From the NCBI RefSeq assembly GCF_022201045.2, contig NC_068563.1:28493001-28557000 (forward strand): a stretch of DNA of 64,000 nt, given 5' to 3'. The notes below the pieces were generated by a model. The model ran no database searches. It was not told the DNA's origin and was given only the letters and a program-made list of their open reading frames with translations. The translations under genes and the position numbers were made by a program. This DNA comes from Citrus sinensis. Lineage: Eukaryota; Streptophyta; Magnoliopsida; Sapindales; Rutaceae. Below, in pieces: positions 62,812-64,000 of this stretch. Each line of letters starts with the position of its first letter. Within the stretch, counting starts at the first letter, position 1.

Positions 62812-63603
62812 GCCAAGCCCCGCAATGTGTTAAAATGTAAATGAAACCGAGAAACATAGGCGAAATATAAGGGCAGTGACTAGTGAATTGCAAGAAACGG
62901 CACGGTCGGCGTGGGGCTCTTTCTTTCTCTGTCACTTTCTGTATGGAGTTTTTGGGGATGGAGTCAACGCAGCTGATGCCTTGGTGTTGGTGGGGGGTTG
63001 AATTTGCTTTAATTTTGATTGTTTATGAACTATGATGCTAACCCCAATTACCTTTTCTTCTGTTTCTTAAATTTTAAACACTCTTTTTTACTAAATGATG
63101 ACTTTGGAGTAAGGAAAATAGAATATATTAGTCTTGGTATTAACATTTGCTTTTGAGCTTCATCGTCTTCGAGTATGCACATGAGTTATGTTTAACTGCG
63201 AATTATTGCATTTTGACCTTATGGGTTTTAAAGATTTGAGATGTTCGAGACTCTCATTACAAGAAAGTTGCAGTTTTTGATCTATCTTAGCATGTATCTA
63301 CTTAAAAAATCCACACCGTCCTAGTAATTCAGACTCTTGCTTATCGATTTCCCCCGTGCAGAATTCAATGCAGGATAATTATGCCGGTGAGAGCTCAAGA
63401 AAATAGTACTTAATATTGTTGCATTTGTTAAATTACAACGACGTTTCGCCGAATGTGAAACAACGGTTTGTCGCCTGAGGTAGAAGAATGAATTATGAAA
63501 ACCTCCGTTTAAAGCATATACCATAGGGTCAAAATAAATCATTTACGTAAGTATTCTATTTAACTGACTACATGTCAATTTTCGCTCGTGCGCACTGAAT
63601 TTA
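62812..63603. other. SOSEKI 3' flank, no gene seen
   Basis: This stretch is the 3' UTR and downstream DNA. No other gene is recognised. Confidence 0.45.
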
Positions 63604-63876
63604 GAGTGCGTTTGGAATTAAAGTGCTGTAACTTTTAAGCTATAGTTAATGTAGAAAACAAACTGTGACTATGAAATTAAAATTAATAATATGTCATAAA
63701 TATAAATTTTAAATAATAATTTTGATAAAATTATTAAAAATATAATTTATTTTCTATTATACAAGTGAAAATTTATATTAATATAATTTTCAAGTTATAA
63801 CAGCTAGTGTTTACCAAACATTTTAGTACTGTAGTTTAAAAGTTACAGTTGCCCAACCTCAATTCCAAATGCACCA
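63604..63876. mobile_element. Tourist-like MITE (273 bp) with TTA target duplication
   Basis: The left end is GAGTGCGTTTGGAATTAA and the right end, on the other strand, is TGGTGCATTTGGAATTG. TTA lies on both sides (63601-63603 and 63877-63879). The internal AATATAAATTTTAAATAATA is shared with the elements at 44909 and 9647. Confidence 0.85.
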
Positions 63877-64000
63877 TTAATCATTCTACAATCAGAAAGA
63901 GAACTTATGTTGAAGGACAATAATGTATTCTCATTATCTTTAGGAAAATGATATTTAAATCTGGTCAAATCCTCACCTATTTAAAATACATCGTTTAAGT

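Overview
The window is nuclear DNA of a flowering plant. The genes have many short, AT-rich spliceosomal introns, the intergenic DNA is strongly AT-rich and carries MITEs, hAT elements and a solo LTR, and every recognisable protein belongs to a land-plant family. Codon use and gene order suggest a woody eudicot; Citrus or a relative is plausible but not proven from sequence alone. All coordinates of spliced genes were worked out by hand from splice sites and family resemblance.

Layout. 1-980: 5' part of a P-class PPR gene (-), cut by the window edge. 1885-3530: a cytosolic legumin-like double-cupin gene (-). 4256-4327: tRNA-His(GTG) (-). 5414-8864: an 11-exon nucleotide-sugar transporter of the UTR5 type (-), head-to-head with 10028-12361, a RIBA3-type riboflavin enzyme (+) whose DHBP-synthase half has lost key residues. 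12932-13796: hAT element. 14546-16568: ribosomal protein uL23/RPL23A (+) with site II and telo-box promoter motifs. About 19263-19520: an RNase MRP RNA gene (+) with a plant USE/TATA Pol III promoter, downstream of two or three decayed copies of its own 5' flank. 22435-24438: DUF1635 gene (-). 24439-40210: a 15.8 kb stretch without a recognisable gene, holding MITEs (two of them nested), a 23-base C run and a decayed coding-like tandem repeat. 40211-41202: TIP1 aquaporin (+). 42120-44673: 3-hydroxyacyl-CoA dehydratase of the PAS2/PTPLA family (-), with a tandem duplication and a MITE just upstream. 47866-48877: MYB48/MYB59-type R2R3-MYB gene (-). 48878-59778: intergenic, with one solo LTR and two hAT elements. 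59779-62811: SOSEKI (DUF966) gene (+). The end of the window holds another Tourist-like MITE.

How it fits together. The genes are not an operon or pathway cluster. As I remember the Arabidopsis gene order, UTR5B, RIBA3, a DUF1635 gene, a PTPLA-like dehydratase, MYB59 and SOK5 lie consecutively at At5g59740-At5g59790, and a PPR plus cupin pair lies at At1g07740-At1g07750. The window therefore looks like a conserved ancestral block into which RPL23A, the MRP RNA gene, a tRNA and a TIP aquaporin are also placed. The most unusual material is non-coding: the MRP RNA locus with its duplicated promoter region, a MITE whose empty target site survives in an adjacent tandem copy, several splice-site oddities (a GC-AG intron, an in-frame 75-nt intron, a NAGNAG acceptor, a possible poison exon, a conserved alternatively spliced MYB intron), and hAT and Tourist families with readable target-site duplications.
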